Shown: positions 24,116 to 33,669 of the stretch, piece by piece
Numbering within the stretch: position 1 is the first letter of the stretch
How the letters are laid out: each line of letters begins with the position of its first letter
Source: Pseudomonadota bacterium
GTDB lineage: Bacteria; Pseudomonadota; Alphaproteobacteria; Rhizobiales; Phreatobacteraceae
Reading direction: 5' to 3'
Assembly (NCBI GenBank): GCA_020161695.1
Contig: JAIUOO010000001.1
Coordinates: 496,001-560,000 of the forward strand
Length of the DNA: 64,000 nt
Program-made: the position numbers and the translations under genes
The notes under the pieces: generated by a model
What the model was told of the DNA's origin: nothing
What the model saw: the letters and a program-made list of their open reading frames with translations, nothing else
The model's database searches: none

Positions 24116-26302
24116 TCAAGCGTGCGGTCCTTTTGCGCGGGGGAGTGTAAACCGGAAGCACGCGCCCGGCGAGTAGTCCGTGTCGAGCCAGATTTCTCCG
24201 CCGTGGCTCTCGACGATGCGCTTGCCAAGCGCGAGCCCGAGACCCATGCCGGAATAGCGGCTCTCGTCCTTGTGAAGCCTGCGGAATATCTCGAATATCC
24301 GGTCGCGATACTGGGGGTCGATGCCGATGCCGTTGTCCTCGACGAACAGCTCCCAGAACTGCCCCGCGGGACGTGCGCGGATGTGGATAACGGGGGCGGC
24401 GTCGCTGCGGTATTTCAACGCATTGGCGAGCAGATTCTGGAACAGCCGGCAGAGCAGGTCCGCGTCCCCCGTCACGACCGGCAACCTCGAGACCTTCACC
24501 TCGCCGCCGCTGTCGCGCAGATCCGCCGCGACCAGCGCCATGGCGTCATCCACCACCCTCTTCAGCGGCACCTCGTCGGCGCGCACGGTGGCATAGGCGA
24601 CCTGGGTATAGGCGATCAGGCTCCGGATCAGGCGCTGCATGCGCTCGACGCTGGCCATGATGTGGGTGGCATAGCCGGCCGCCTCGGCATCGCTCTGTTC
24701 GACCTTCAGCTTCAGCATGTCGGAGAACATGTTGATGTGGCGCAACGGGGCCTGCAGATCGTGCGAGACAATCGCCGAGAACTGGCGCAGCGCCTCGTTG
24801 GACTGATTGAGGCGCATCTCGTGCTGCTGGCGCTCGGTGTCGTCGCGCACGATGACCATGATGTTCGGCTGGTCCGGACCGACGCCGCTCAGCCGGCTGT
24901 AGGCGGCCTGGATCCAGACCCAGTGGCCCGCCTTGTGGCGCAGCCGATGGATGGAATAGCCGAGTTCGTCGCCCTCCCCGATGGCGCGGTTGATCGCATC
25001 GACCCGCACCCAGTCGTCCGGATGGACCATGGTCGAGGGCGTCACCTCGAGCATTTCCGCCGGGGTGAAGCCCAGCAGTTTCAGCGACGACGGCGAGGCG
25101 TAGAAGATCTTGCCCGCGACGTTGCGCAGGATGATCAGGTCCGAGGCGTTTTCGGCGAGGAGCCGATAGCGCTCCTCGCTCTCGCGCAGCTCCTCGGTGC
25201 GCTGCTCGACACGCTGCTCGAGCTCACGGTTGGCGCGCGCGAGCGCGGTTGCCTGCACGTGCAGCTTGATGGAGGCCTGCGCGAAGGCGTCGCCGGCCTG
25301 GTTGATCTCCTGGATGCCGGTCCGCGGCGCCACCGTGAGCTGGCCGCGCGCGAGCGCGCCCGCAGCCTCGGTCATCGCCGCCGTCGCACTGGTCAGGCGT
25401 CGCAGGATCAGCGTCGCGAGCCCGACGGACGCCACCAGCAGCGCTCCTGCTATGCCGAAGAGCCAGATCAGCGAGCGCGTCAGCGAAGCGTTGAGCACTG
25501 CCTGATCGACGCCGACGGTCATCAGCCAGCCGGACACCTGCGAACGCCGATAGAAGGCGGAGACCCGCACTCCCTGCGGATTGACCCCCGTCCAGTGGCC
25601 GCTCTCCCCAACCGCGCGCGCAAAGCCCGGAAGCGGCCTCCCGAGCGTCTCTTCGTGGCGTTCGGAGCGCGCGATGATGAGGCCGGCGCGGTCCGCAAGG
25701 GAGGAGAAGTAAGGCGCGGTGATGCCGCGATCGACCATTGCCCGCGAGAAGACCGACGGATCGAAGATCGTGCTGATCAGGTACCTGGACGTGCCGTCAC
25801 GCAGCACCGGCACGAAGATCGATACGGCGAAACGGCCATTGCCGCGGCTCACGAACAGATCGCTGAACACCGGCTGGCCCGATGCGATCGCCTCGTTCAT
25901 CGGCGCGAGCATCGGCCATTGTGGCAGCGCCTGCCCCTTCGGAACGCCGGTATCGACGACGAGCTGCCCGTCTAGCCGCCGCAGCCTGATCTCGATGCCC
26001 ATGCCGGCGAGTGACCGCGCCTGCACGTCGAACCGGTCGAAATCGGCGGCATCGATGGCCGGCGACGTCGCCAGGGCCTCCAGAATGGCCAGGCGCGTGG
26101 TCAGCAGCCGGTCGATCTGTTTGATGATCTCGTCGTTGCGACCGGCCGCGATCTCTTCCAGCCGGGCTCGCTCGCCGGCCGTGAAGCTCCAGGCGAAAAG
26201 GCCCGCGACGACCAGGAGCGGAACGGCAAGTGCCGCAGCGAAGGCGGCAAGGTAGAGCGTCAGCGAGCGTTCCCGTGGCGGGGCGTTCAAGCCATTCCCC
26301 AT
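24116..26302 (-). CDS. membrane PAS sensor histidine kinase
   Basis: The 728-residue kinase has an N-terminal membrane helix (about residues 13-40), a periplasmic Cache-like sensor region of about 230 residues, a second helix (about 275-298), a HAMP-like linker, a coiled coil, a PAS domain (ERYRLLAENASDLIILRNVAGKIFYASPS) with PAC, then HisKA (VSHDLQAPLRHINMFSDMLK, phosphorylated His) and a HATPase domain (N box LLANALKYR, G1 VEDNGIGID, G2 GMGLGLALGKRIVE). I chose ATG 26302 with GAGG upstream. It is followed by the response-regulator gene. The stimulus is unknown. Confidence 0.9.
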   Translation of the reverse strand: MGNGLNAPPRERSLTLYLAAFAAALAVPLLVVAGLFAWSFTAGERARLEEIAAGRNDEIIKQIDRLLTTRLAILEALATSPAIDAADFDRFDVQARSLAGMGIEIRLRRLDGQLVVDTGVPKGQALPQWPMLAPMNEAIASGQPVFSDLFVSRGNGRFAVSIFVPVLRDGTSRYLISTIFDPSVFSRAMVDRGITAPYFSSLADRAGLIIARSERHEETLGRPLPGFARAVGESGHWTGVNPQGVRVSAFYRRSQVSGWLMTVGVDQAVLNASLTRSLIWLFGIAGALLVASVGLATLILRRLTSATAAMTEAAGALARGQLTVAPRTGIQEINQAGDAFAQASIKLHVQATALARANRELEQRVEQRTEELRESEERYRLLAENASDLIILRNVAGKIFYASPSSLKLLGFTPAEMLEVTPSTMVHPDDWVRVDAINRAIGEGDELGYSIHRLRHKAGHWVWIQAAYSRLSGVGPDQPNIMVIVRDDTERQQHEMRLNQSNEALRQFSAIVSHDLQAPLRHINMFSDMLKLKVEQSDAEAAGYATHIMASVERMQRLIRSLIAYTQVAYATVRADEVPLKRVVDDAMALVAADLRDSGGEVKVSRLPVVTGDADLLCRLFQNLLANALKYRSDAAPVIHIRARPAGQFWELFVEDNGIGIDPQYRDRIFEIFRRLHKDESRYSGMGLGLALGKRIVESHGGEIWLDTDYSPGACFRFTLPRAKGPHA

Positions 26303-26804
26303 GCCCAGCCTCGCCGAATCGCGAGAGTTTACGTGGCGACGATAGCACGCAGTCCGCTTCACAAGGCCGTTACCGTGACCCTCCGTAGTCGGCGACGGGG
26401 GGCGGCGTCCCTGCTTGCGCCGAAATCAACCTGGGCGCGCAACAGGTCAAAACTCAAATATGATACAGCCTAAATAACAATTGCCACATTTTTCCACAAT
26501 ATCTATTTCTTGTGACAAAAAATCCGAACCAATTCTGCGGAACCGTCGCGCATACTTATATCAAAACGGAAACGACATACGCACCTTAGACTACCATAAC
26601 TCTTGGTAACATGTCATAAAATAAAATCATTCCATCAACTATTCAATATGCCCAAAAAAGACATGCAAAATCTATGATTTGTTTTCTCTCTTAATCGCCT
26701 CTTAACCAATCAAAGATCAGGCTTTGTCGAGACCACGCATGCACGGAATCCTGTGATTTCGACTTTGAGACGTCCTGCAGCCCGAAGAAATTGAGGCACG
26801 CCAG
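26303..26804. other. AT-rich divergent intergenic region (502 nt)
   Basis: From about 26440 to 26720 the sequence is conspicuously AT-rich compared with the rest of the window and holds no supportable gene. It separates the histidine kinase from the chemoreceptor, which point away from each other, so it carries both promoters. A CtrA-type box at 26691-26706 is the only recognisable site. The low-GC stretch could also bind a nucleoid protein (H-NS/MucR-like). Confidence 0.6.
26691..26706 (+). promoter_or_regulatory. CtrA-binding-type box (TTAA-N7-TTAAC)
   Basis: TTAA (26691-26694), exactly seven nucleotides, then TTAAC (26702-26706) match the full consensus of the alphaproteobacterial cell-cycle regulator CtrA. 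It is 98 nt upstream of the chemoreceptor ATG, the position expected for promoter control of motility and chemotaxis genes. Confidence 0.6.
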
Positions 26805-28286
26805 ATGCTCCGCATGTTCGCCAAATCTTCAGACGACGCCACCGCCAAGCTCGCCGCGCTCGACCGCGTCCAGGCGATCATCGAGTTTGATCTCGACGGG
26901 ATCATTCTCAATGCCAATTCCAACTTTCTTGGCGCGGTCGGCTATTCGCTGGCGGAGATCAAGGGGCGGCACCATTCCATGTTCGTCGAGCCCGCCTACC
27001 GGGACAGCGACGACTATCGCGCCTTCTGGCAAAGGCTGCGGACGGGGCAGTTCGAGGCCGCGCAGTTCCGGCGCGTCGGCAAGGACGGACGGGAAATCTG
27101 GATCGAGGCCTCCTACAACCCGCTGCTCGACCGTTCCGGCAAGCCGTACAGGGTCGTGAAATTCGCGACCGACATCTCGGCGCAGAAGGCAACCGAAGCT
27201 GACCGCGCCGGGCAGATCGCGGCCATTGGCAAGGCACAGGCGGTGATCGAGTTCACGCTCGACGGCATCATTCTGAACGCCAACGACAATTTCCTCGGTG
27301 CGGTCGGCTATTCGCTGGCCGAGATCAAGGGCCAGCACCATTCGATGTTCTGCGAGCCGGCGCTCAAGGCAAGCGCAGCCTATGCGGCGTTCTGGGCTGC
27401 CCTGAAGCGCGGCGAATACCAGGCGGCGCAGTACAAGCGGATCGGCAAGGGCGGGCGCGAAATCTGGATTCAGGCCTCCTACAATCCGATCCTCGATGCC
27501 TCGGGCCGGCCGACCAAGGTGGTCAAGTTCGCCACCGACATTACCGAGCAGATGAACCTGCTCGCGACGCTGCGCACGATGATCGACCGGAACTTCGGCG
27601 AAATCGACCAGGCGGTCGGACGCTCGTCGCAGGAATCGAACAATGCGCTGTCCGCAGCCGATGCGACGCGCGACAGCGTGCAGACAATGGCCGCCGCCTC
27701 GGAGGAACTCGCCGCGTCGGTCGCCGAAATCTCGCAGATGATGGCCAAGTCGCAGAGCGCGACCGACAGCGCGCTGGAGCAGACGAATGCGGCCGGCAGC
27801 TTCTCGCAGAAGCTGTCGGATGCCGCCGCCGCCATGGGCGGCATTGTCGGCCTCATCAACACCATTGCCGGGCAGATCAACCTGCTGGCGCTCAACGCCA
27901 CCATCGAGTCGGCGCGTGCCGGCGAGGCTGGCCGCGGTTTCGCGGTCGTGGCGCAGGAGGTGAAGAATCTCGCCAATCAGGCGGCCAAGGCCACCGAGCA
28001 GATCAGCATGGAGATCAACGGGGTGCAGTCGATCTCGTCCGACGTGGTCAGGGCGCTTGATTCCATCCGCGCCTCCATCGAGATCATGCGCGACAACGTG
28101 GTCGCCACCGCCGCTTCGGTCGAGGAACAGAGCGCGGTGACGCGCGACATGTCGGAGAACATGCAGCAGGCGGCCCGTGCGGTCGGCGAAATCTCCGAGA
28201 ACATCTCGGGCATTTCGGCCTCGGTCACGCAGGTCTCGCAGGCCGTGGCGACCACCCGCGAGGCGGCCGTGGTCCTGGCCCGCTGA
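26805..28286 (+). CDS. soluble double-PAS methyl-accepting chemotaxis protein
   Basis: This 493-residue protein has no membrane helix. It contains two tandem PAS-PAC units (about residues 20-130 and 140-250) that repeat the same [28 protein letters not shown] text, showing an internal duplication, and a C-terminal MCP signalling domain with the hairpin-tip [33 protein letters not shown]. It resembles the BdlA-like cytoplasmic receptors, which sense redox state or haem, flavin-like ligands. It has no C-terminal CheR-tethering pentapeptide. A CtrA box lies upstream. ATG 26805 has GAGG 9 nt upstream. Confidence 0.93.
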   Translation: MLRMFAKSSDDATAKLAALDRVQAIIEFDLDGIILNANSNFLGAVGYSLAEIKGRHHSMFVEPAYRDSDDYRAFWQRLRTGQFEAAQFRRVGKDGREIWIEASYNPLLDRSGKPYRVVKFATDISAQKATEADRAGQIAAIGKAQAVIEFTLDGIILNANDNFLGAVGYSLAEIKGQHHSMFCEPALKASAAYAAFWAALKRGEYQAAQYKRIGKGGREIWIQASYNPILDASGRPTKVVKFATDITEQMNLLATLRTMIDRNFGEIDQAVGRSSQESNNALSAADATRDSVQTMAAASEELAASVAEISQMMAKSQSATDSALEQTNAAGSFSQKLSDAAAAMGGIVGLINTIAGQINLLALNATIESARAGEAGRGFAVVAQEVKNLANQAAKATEQISMEINGVQSISSDVVRALDSIRASIEIMRDNVVATAASVEEQSAVTRDMSENMQQAARAVGEISENISGISASVTQVSQAVATTREAAVVLAR

Positions 28287-28337
28287 CGCGGCGCGCATCG
28301 CCGGCGCCGCTCCTGGTCGCCGGCGTCAACATGCAAA

Positions 28338-28357
28338 CGGACGGCGACAACCGTCCG
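28338..28357 (+). terminator. hairpin after the chemoreceptor gene
   Basis: CGGACGG (28338-28344) and CCGTCCG (28351-28357) form a 7-bp stem with a 6-nt loop, about 50 nt after the chemoreceptor stop. There is no clear T-run afterwards, so intrinsic termination is only suggested. Confidence 0.35.
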
Positions 28358-28440
28358 CGGCGTCACTAGCGTCCGCGCCGTTTTCCCGACCACCCCTGCT
28401 CCCACACCGTCTGGCCGGTTCACCGATGGAGGTGCTGGCG

Positions 28441-29193
28441 ATGGCGCATCATCACGCCCATCAGGCGCAGTTGCACGCCATGCAGCTGGCGATCATCGTC
28501 CTGCTCGCGATCGCCACCACGCCAGCCACCGCGCTTGCCGATTGCGGCCGTGACGGCATCACCATTCTCGGCAGCCCCGACGAGCACGACGACGCCTGCG
28601 AGGCCGTCGGCGAGGTCATCGGCCATTTCGCCGATGGCGGCCTTGTCATCGACCTGCGCGTGACGATCCGGTTCCAGCCGTCCGTCGCCATCGAGCGGGA
28701 CGGCGACGAGGCGGCTTCGCCGGCGAACGGCGAGCCGCGCCTCGCCAGCGGCTTCTACCACGTTGCCCGCCGGGAGATCTGGATGACCCGATCGACCTCG
28801 GTCTGGGCGCATCGCCGACGGCCCTGGAACCTGCCGTGGGACCGGCAGCTCGCCCTGTCCATCCTGAAGCACGAGATCGTCCACGCGATCATCTATCAGC
28901 TGCTCGGAGCGGACCACCGGAAGCTGCCCCGGGCGTGGCACGAAGCCCTGGCCTACGCGGTGCAGATCGAACTGATGGACGCCGACCTCAGGACGCGGGT
29001 TCTGGCGCAATATCCGCGCCGGGACGCCTTCTCCAGCACCTTGCACGTCAACGACATCGTCTACGGCATCGATCCCGACAGCTTCGCGGTCGCCGCCTAC
29101 TGGACCTACGTGCAGGGCGGGAGAATGGCCTTCCTCAGGCGCGCCATCGGCCTCCAGTTCGAGATGATCGACATGGACCACATGCCGCCATGA
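28441..29193 (+). CDS. DUF6639 family secreted protein with HExxH motif
   Basis: The 250-residue protein has a signal peptide (QLAIIVLLAIATTPATALA) and then a domain that I relate to DUF6639. It contains His144-Glu145-x2-His148 (LKHEIVHAI), a zinc-metallopeptidase signature, and a downstream Glu168 in WHEALAYAVQIE about 20 residues later, as in gluzincin-like proteases. A periplasmic zinc peptidase is therefore plausible but unproven. I chose ATG 28441 because GGAGGTG is 5 nt upstream; the earlier ATG at 28426 lacks a site. It is convergent with the CoA transferase gene. Confidence 0.75.
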   Translation: MAHHHAHQAQLHAMQLAIIVLLAIATTPATALADCGRDGITILGSPDEHDDACEAVGEVIGHFADGGLVIDLRVTIRFQPSVAIERDGDEAASPANGEPRLASGFYHVARREIWMTRSTSVWAHRRRPWNLPWDRQLALSILKHEIVHAIIYQLLGADHRKLPRAWHEALAYAVQIELMDADLRTRVLAQYPRRDAFSSTLHVNDIVYGIDPDSFAVAAYWTYVQGGRMAFLRRAIGLQFEMIDMDHMPP

Positions 29194-29223
29194 GCAAGGC
29201 TGGCGGATCGCCTGTTCCGGTTC

Positions 29224-30426
29224 CTAGCCGGCCACGATGCCCTTGGCGCGCATCTCGGCCACCGCCTCGCGGCTGAAGCCGAGCTCTGCAAGCACCTGAT
29301 CCGAATGCTCGCCGATGCCGGGCGCCCTGCCCGGCCGGCGCTTCGTCTCGCCGTCGACAAAGATCGGGCTGTTGACCGTCATCAGCTCCTCGTTCTCGAA
29401 GCGCACGAGCGTGTCGGTCGCCGCCACCTGCGGATCGGTCAGCATATCGTCGAGGTTCGCAACGAAGCCGAAGGTGAGGCCGTGGCCATCGAGGATGCCG
29501 CGCCATTCGTCCAGCGTGCGGCCGGCTACGATATCGTCGATGATGGCGATCAGTTCCGGCGCATTCTCCGCCCGCGACGCGCCGGTGGCGAACCGCGCAT
29601 CCGCCTTGAGCGAGCCAAGGCCCAGCCTCTCCGCGAAGACGGGCCACTGCTCATCGCCATTCAGCAGGGAGACGATCAGCCAGCGGTCGTCGCGCGTGCG
29701 ATAGTGGCACATCAGCGGATTGGGCGACTGTTCGCGCGGCACGCGCCTGGGGATGTCGGCGCCGCACAGCTTGGCCTGCGCCAGATAGGCATTCGACCAC
29801 AGCCCGTTGACCATCAGGTGCGAGGAGACATGCCCGCCCTTGCCGGTTCGCTCCCGGCGGTAGAGCGCCGTCACGATGGCGCCGTAGAACGCCATCGCCG
29901 AGGGATAGTCGCCCATGCCCGGCACCGAGCGGCCGGGTGGCAGGCTGGCATCGCCCTTCACCTGGTCCATGAGCCCCGAGCGCGCCCACCATGCGAGGCT
30001 GTCGAAGCCCGGCTTGTCGGCCTCGCGCCCGGTCTCGCCATAGGCGGTGAACGAGGCATAGATCAGCCGCTCGTTCAGCGGCGCCAGAGCCTCGTAGTCG
30101 ATGCCGAGCCGGCGGCGGGCCGGAAGCGGCGTGTTGGTGATGAAGACATCGGCGCCCTCGACGAGGCGACGCAGCACGGCATTGCCGTCGGGCGTACCGA
30201 GCTTCAGCGCCAGCCCACGGCGCGAGCGGTTCGCCTGCAGCCACGGATAGTTCTCGACGGCGCGGGGCTGGCCCTGCGTCTGCCAGAGGTTGCGGAACGT
30301 GTCGCCGCCGATCGGCTCCACCTTCAGGACATCGGCACCGAAATCGGCGAGCACGGTGGCGGCCCCGGGCGCGGCGATGAAGCTCGCGCAGTCGATGACC
30401 TTCAGACCGGCGAAAATCGCGGACAT
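29224..30426 (-). CDS. class III CoA transferase (CaiB/BaiF family)
   Basis: This 400-residue enzyme moves CoA between carboxylic acids. The N-terminal GLKVIDCASFIAAPGAATVLADFGADVLKVEP motif and the catalytic Asp in the PGFDSLAWWARSG region are visible, followed by SYG-like ASFTAYGETGREADKPG. Related proteins act on formyl-CoA, succinate, carnitine or itaconate; the substrate is not decidable. The ATG at 30426 has GGGAGG close upstream. It is alone on the minus strand, convergent with DUF6639, and 113 nt from the amino-acid binding protein gene. Confidence 0.93.
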   Translation of the reverse strand: MSAIFAGLKVIDCASFIAAPGAATVLADFGADVLKVEPIGGDTFRNLWQTQGQPRAVENYPWLQANRSRRGLALKLGTPDGNAVLRRLVEGADVFITNTPLPARRRLGIDYEALAPLNERLIYASFTAYGETGREADKPGFDSLAWWARSGLMDQVKGDASLPPGRSVPGMGDYPSAMAFYGAIVTALYRRERTGKGGHVSSHLMVNGLWSNAYLAQAKLCGADIPRRVPREQSPNPLMCHYRTRDDRWLIVSLLNGDEQWPVFAERLGLGSLKADARFATGASRAENAPELIAIIDDIVAGRTLDEWRGILDGHGLTFGFVANLDDMLTDPQVAATDTLVRFENEELMTVNSPIFVDGETKRRPGRAPGIGEHSDQVLAELGFSREAVAEMRAKGIVAG

Positions 30427-30539
30427 GGGCCTCCCGATATCATCGTCCCGCCTGTCGGCGGCAGGTTCCACGAGAGGCTAGCAAAGCGCCCACAGAGGCA
30501 CAACGCCGCTTCATCCGCTGAAACGGCGTTTCGCGAGGC

Positions 30540-31562
30540 TCAACGCATGGGCGGCGCATAGAGGATGCCGCCCATCGACCAGAGCTGGTTCAGGCCGCGG
30601 GGAATGCCAAGGCGGGAACGGGCGCCGACATTGCGTTCGTAGACCTCGGCATAGTTGCCGACCGCCCTCACCGCCCGGATGGCGAAGGCGGCGTCCAGCC
30701 CGAGCTTGACGCCGAGGTCGCCCTCGGCCCCGACGAAGCGCCGCACGTCGGGTTTGGCCGAGCGCATGGCCTCATCGGCCGTACTGGCGGAAATGCCGAG
30801 CTCCTCGGCGTTGACCAGCGCGAAATTGACCCATTTCACCACGTTGAACCATTGCAGGTCGTCGGCGCGCGTCACCGGACCGAGCGGCTCCTTGGAGATG
30901 ACGTCCGGCAGGATCACTGCCTCGCCGGGGCGCGCCAGCTTCAGGCGCTCGGCATAGAGGCCGGACTGATCGGTGGTCATGGCGTCGCAGCGGCCGCCGT
31001 CGAGTGCCTGCACCACGTCCGCGGCGGTCGGCAGGGTAACGAGTTGCAGCTTCATCGAATTGGCGCGGAAGTAGTCGGCGACGTTGTCCGCGCTGGTCGT
31101 GCCGGCCTGAACACAGACCGTGACGCCGTCGAGTTCCAGCGCCGAGGTGACGTTCGGGCGGCGCAGCACCATGAAGCCCTGCCCGTCGTGGAAGGTGATC
31201 CCCGCGAACATCAGGCCGAGCGCCACCTCGCGCTCCAGCGTCCAGGTCGAATTGCGCGAGAGCACGTCGATGCGGCCTGCCCGCAGCGCCTCGAAACGCT
31301 CGGTCGCCGAGAGCGGGACGTAGGCGACCTTGGTCGGATCGCCCAGCACGGCCGCCGCAACGGCCTTGCAGAAATCGACGTCGAAGCCGGCCCAGGCGCC
31401 CTGGGCATTGCGGTCGGAAAACCCCGCCAACCCCTGGCTGACCCCGCAATTCAGCGTGCCGCGCGCCTTGACGGCGGCGAGCGTCTGCGCGCCGGCGGCA
31501 AGCGGGCCAAGGCCAAGGATGGCGGCAATGGCGAGGAACCCGGCTCTCAGGGCATTCGGCAT
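30540..31562 (-). CDS. general L-amino-acid ABC transporter substrate-binding protein (AapJ-like)
   Basis: The 340-residue periplasmic protein has a signal peptide and the family-3 binding-protein fold: LNCGVSQGLAGFSDRNAQGAWAGFDVDFCKAVAAAVLGD is the typical start, with the ligand-contacting Asp in AGFDVDFC. It is close in layout to AapJ/BztA. The membrane and ATPase partners (AapQMP) are not adjacent, so it is either an orphan or serves a transporter elsewhere. I chose ATG 31562 with GGAG upstream. It may be a second operon with the L,D-transpeptidase downstream of its promoter region. Confidence 0.9.
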   Translation of the reverse strand: MPNALRAGFLAIAAILGLGPLAAGAQTLAAVKARGTLNCGVSQGLAGFSDRNAQGAWAGFDVDFCKAVAAAVLGDPTKVAYVPLSATERFEALRAGRIDVLSRNSTWTLEREVALGLMFAGITFHDGQGFMVLRRPNVTSALELDGVTVCVQAGTTSADNVADYFRANSMKLQLVTLPTAADVVQALDGGRCDAMTTDQSGLYAERLKLARPGEAVILPDVISKEPLGPVTRADDLQWFNVVKWVNFALVNAEELGISASTADEAMRSAKPDVRRFVGAEGDLGVKLGLDAAFAIRAVRAVGNYAEVYERNVGARSRLGIPRGLNQLWSMGGILYAPPMR

Positions 31563-31599
31563 GGGCGAAGTCTCCGGAGGGTTGGCTCGCGGCGGCGGC

Positions 31600-32232
31600 T
31601 CAAAGCGTGGCGGCGTGGCGGATGACGACCTTGGTGCCGGTCTGAACGCGCGAATAGAGGTCGATGACGTCGCCATTGGCGAGGCGGAAGCAGCCGGACG
31701 ACACCGCATGTCCGATCGTCTCGGGCTGATTGGTGCCGTGGATGCGGTAGATGGTCGAACCGAGATAGAGCGCGCGCGAGCCCATCGGATTGCCGGGACC
31801 GCCGGCCATGAAGCGCGGCAGGTAGGGCTGGCGCTCGATCATCTCCGGCGGCGGCGTCCAGTCCGGCCATTCCGCCTTGCGCGACACGCGCACGAGGCCG
31901 GACCAGGTGAACCCTTCGCGGCCGACGCCGATGCCGTAGCGCAGCGCCCGGTTGTTGCCGAGCACGAGATAGAGGAAGCGTTCGGAGGTGTGGATGACCA
32001 GCGTGCCAACCGGTTCGGTGGAGCGGAAGAAGACGAGCTGCCGGGCAAAAGCGCCCTCGCGGATGATGACTTCCTCGGTGGAGACGCGGCCGGGCTCGTC
32101 GCCGATTGCCATCGTCTCGCGCATGGCAGCGGGTGGCGCGGCCTGCGCTAGCGCCGCACTCGTGGCGAAGAGGCTCGCGAAACCTGCCGCGGCGACCAGC
32201 GACAGCCGCCGGATGAAGGACGATCGGTTCAT
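31600..32232 (-). CDS. L,D-transpeptidase (YkuD family)
   Basis: This 210-residue periplasmic enzyme makes 3-3 cross-links in peptidoglycan or anchors proteins to it. It has a signal peptide and the YkuD catalytic motif: His165 in IYRIHGTNQP and the Ser-Ser-Gly-Cys181-Phe-Arg ending, with the conserved HAVSSGCFRL. No LysM domain is present. It lies 17 nt downstream of a small lipoprotein gene, an arrangement consistent with an envelope-related pair. Confidence 0.95.
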   Translation of the reverse strand: MNRSSFIRRLSLVAAAGFASLFATSAALAQAAPPAAMRETMAIGDEPGRVSTEEVIIREGAFARQLVFFRSTEPVGTLVIHTSERFLYLVLGNNRALRYGIGVGREGFTWSGLVRVSRKAEWPDWTPPPEMIERQPYLPRFMAGGPGNPMGSRALYLGSTIYRIHGTNQPETIGHAVSSGCFRLANGDVIDLYSRVQTGTKVVIRHAATL

Positions 32233-32249
32233 GCTGTTCCCTCGAAGCT

Positions 32250-32768
32250 TCAGGTCCGGCGCGGCGCCGCCGCCTGTGCGCCGCCGGGGCAGCGCACATA
32301 GACGAAGGTGCCGTAGCGGGCGTGGACGTCCGGCGCGATGAAGCGCATGACGATGACGTTCTCGGTGAGCGACAGGATCTCGCGGTCCTGCGCATGGGGT
32401 GGCGGCGTCTCGAAGCCGAGATAGGTCTTGCCGTCCGCGCCGCCCTTCAATGTGAGCTCATAGGCCTTCGGGTCGTCGGCGACGTGCATCATGATGCCGT
32501 CGGTCGGGCCGGGCGTGATGACATAGGGCGTGCGGCAGTGCTGGCGGGCCATGGTTTCGGTGCGCGGCCGGTCGCGGTCCTCGCGATAGCTGGCGATGCC
32601 CCAGGAGCCGACCAGCGCGGATACGGGATAGGCGGCCGGCCGGATCTGCGGCCTCTGCGGCTGTGCGACGGGCGCCGGCGTCGAGGCGCAGCCGGCAAGA
32701 ACGAGGGCTGCGGCAAGCATCGACAGGACCGGCAGGGTCCGGTGGACCCTCGTGGCGAGACAGGACAC
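32250..32768 (-). CDS. lipoprotein of unknown function
   Basis: This 172-residue protein begins with a lipobox signal (LPVLSMLAAALVLAGC, Cys at 27), a proline-rich linker and a C-terminal domain with an SALVGSWGIASYREDRDR and a FVYVRCPGG region. I do not recognise a named domain. It is followed by the L,D-transpeptidase gene 17 nt later, so an envelope role is likely. GTG at 32768 has AAGGAG upstream. It could form part of an outer-membrane-linked complex. Confidence 0.78.
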   Translation of the reverse strand: MSCLATRVHRTLPVLSMLAAALVLAGCASTPAPVAQPQRPQIRPAAYPVSALVGSWGIASYREDRDRPRTETMARQHCRTPYVITPGPTDGIMMHVADDPKAYELTLKGGADGKTYLGFETPPPHAQDREILSLTENVIVMRFIAPDVHARYGTFVYVRCPGGAQAAAPRRT

Positions 32769-33118
32769 GGCGACGCTCCTTCAACTCCCGGCAGTAATTC
32801 CAGTGAAGATAAATCCGCGCCGCTTGGCAATGGCCGGGACGGGAGCGATGCGGCTGGCGGGACTGCGTCGCAAAAATTCACAGGTGAGCGGGCGCCGCGT
32901 GCACGAAATGAGAAGACAAGCACCCAGCAGTTCCTATCGTGCGCTCGCCCATGCCGGCTCCATCTCCAGCGGCGCAGGGCAGCCAGGGGTTCCCGATGCA
33001 GGTTTCGGCACAGCCGGCGCGCCGCCGCCCGCCTGCGGGCGGGCTGCCGGCCATGGCCGTGCTGGCCACCGGTGGGCGCCGCGAACGGCATTGGACCAGC
33101 GTTGATCTGGTGAGGCCT
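32769..33118. other. 350-nt gap with a GC-rich hairpin and no gene seen
   Basis: I see no reading frame here with family features. A hairpin-like GCCCGCCTGCGGGCGGGC occurs near 33027-33046, and a weak shadow frame (32878-33069, minus) has no recognisable domain. It separates the minus-strand lipoprotein operon from the small hypothetical gene on the same strand and may be a terminator zone. Confidence 0.5.
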
Positions 33119-33385
33119 TCAGCCGAAGAAGGTCAGCGAGCGCTTGGGCACGTCGCGCCCGACGATGCGGCCGGTTTCGAATGCCGCGGCCACGAGACGG
33201 GCTCGCTGGCGCAGGCCGAGCTCGTAATGCTGGGTCACCACCAGCGCGACCGCGTGGCGCACGCGCCGGTTCTCGGCAAGATCGCCAAGCTGGAGACAGG
33301 CCGCGTCGAATGCCTTGCGCATGGCGCTGAGGTCGGCGCCTGCATAGATGCCGTCGGCGGAGAGATCGGGATCGAGCCTGCCCAT
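33119..33385 (-). CDS. small conserved hypothetical protein
   Basis: I do not recognise a named family. The 88-residue protein (start ATG 33385 with GGGAG 8 nt upstream; longer upstream frame rejected) is helical, with a DLSAMRKAFDAACLQLGDLAENRRVRHAVALVVTQHYELGLRQRARLVAAAFETGR core. Proteins of this pattern are frequent in rhizobia. It is divergent from a response regulator gene 284 nt away, which may hint at signalling or stress use. No transmembrane part is seen. Confidence 0.65.
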   Translation of the reverse strand: MGRLDPDLSADGIYAGADLSAMRKAFDAACLQLGDLAENRRVRHAVALVVTQHYELGLRQRARLVAAAFETGRIVGRDVPKRSLTFFG

Positions 33386-33669
33386 TCGCGCGCTCCCCTG
33401 GCGTTTGGGGTTCTTGTGGTTTTGCCCCAACTTCAGACAACTCGTAGCACAACTCGGCGCCATCACCAAGTTCCCTGCAAGGGAACCCGCGTAGCAAGCA
33501 CGGAATGCCTCCGCGCGAGTTGTTCGGATGCCGCAGATGTCCAGATTTGCAGTCTTTTCCCCCCATTGCCTACAATCGCCATGCGCCGTAGTCTGGTAAC
33601 GGCGGCAGGGCTGAAGCCGCCGCTCATGAACAGTCACAGCATTCCATCCCTGCGATCCGGAGACGGACC

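Noticed and set aside
24107..25975. 622-residue plus-strand frame opposite the histidine kinase
   Set aside because: The opposite strand contains a full HisKA/HATPase kinase; this frame is Asp/His/Arg-rich noise.
33441..33474. Possible EcfG-type promoter (GGAAC ... GTT) for the small hypothetical gene
   Set aside because: The spacing and the -10 base do not match the GGAAC-N16/17-CGTT consensus closely enough.
33470..33486. Inverted repeat GTTCCCT-GCA-AGGGAAC
   Set aside because: A 7-bp-arm hairpin is plausible, but no partner function could be read; I kept it out of the features.
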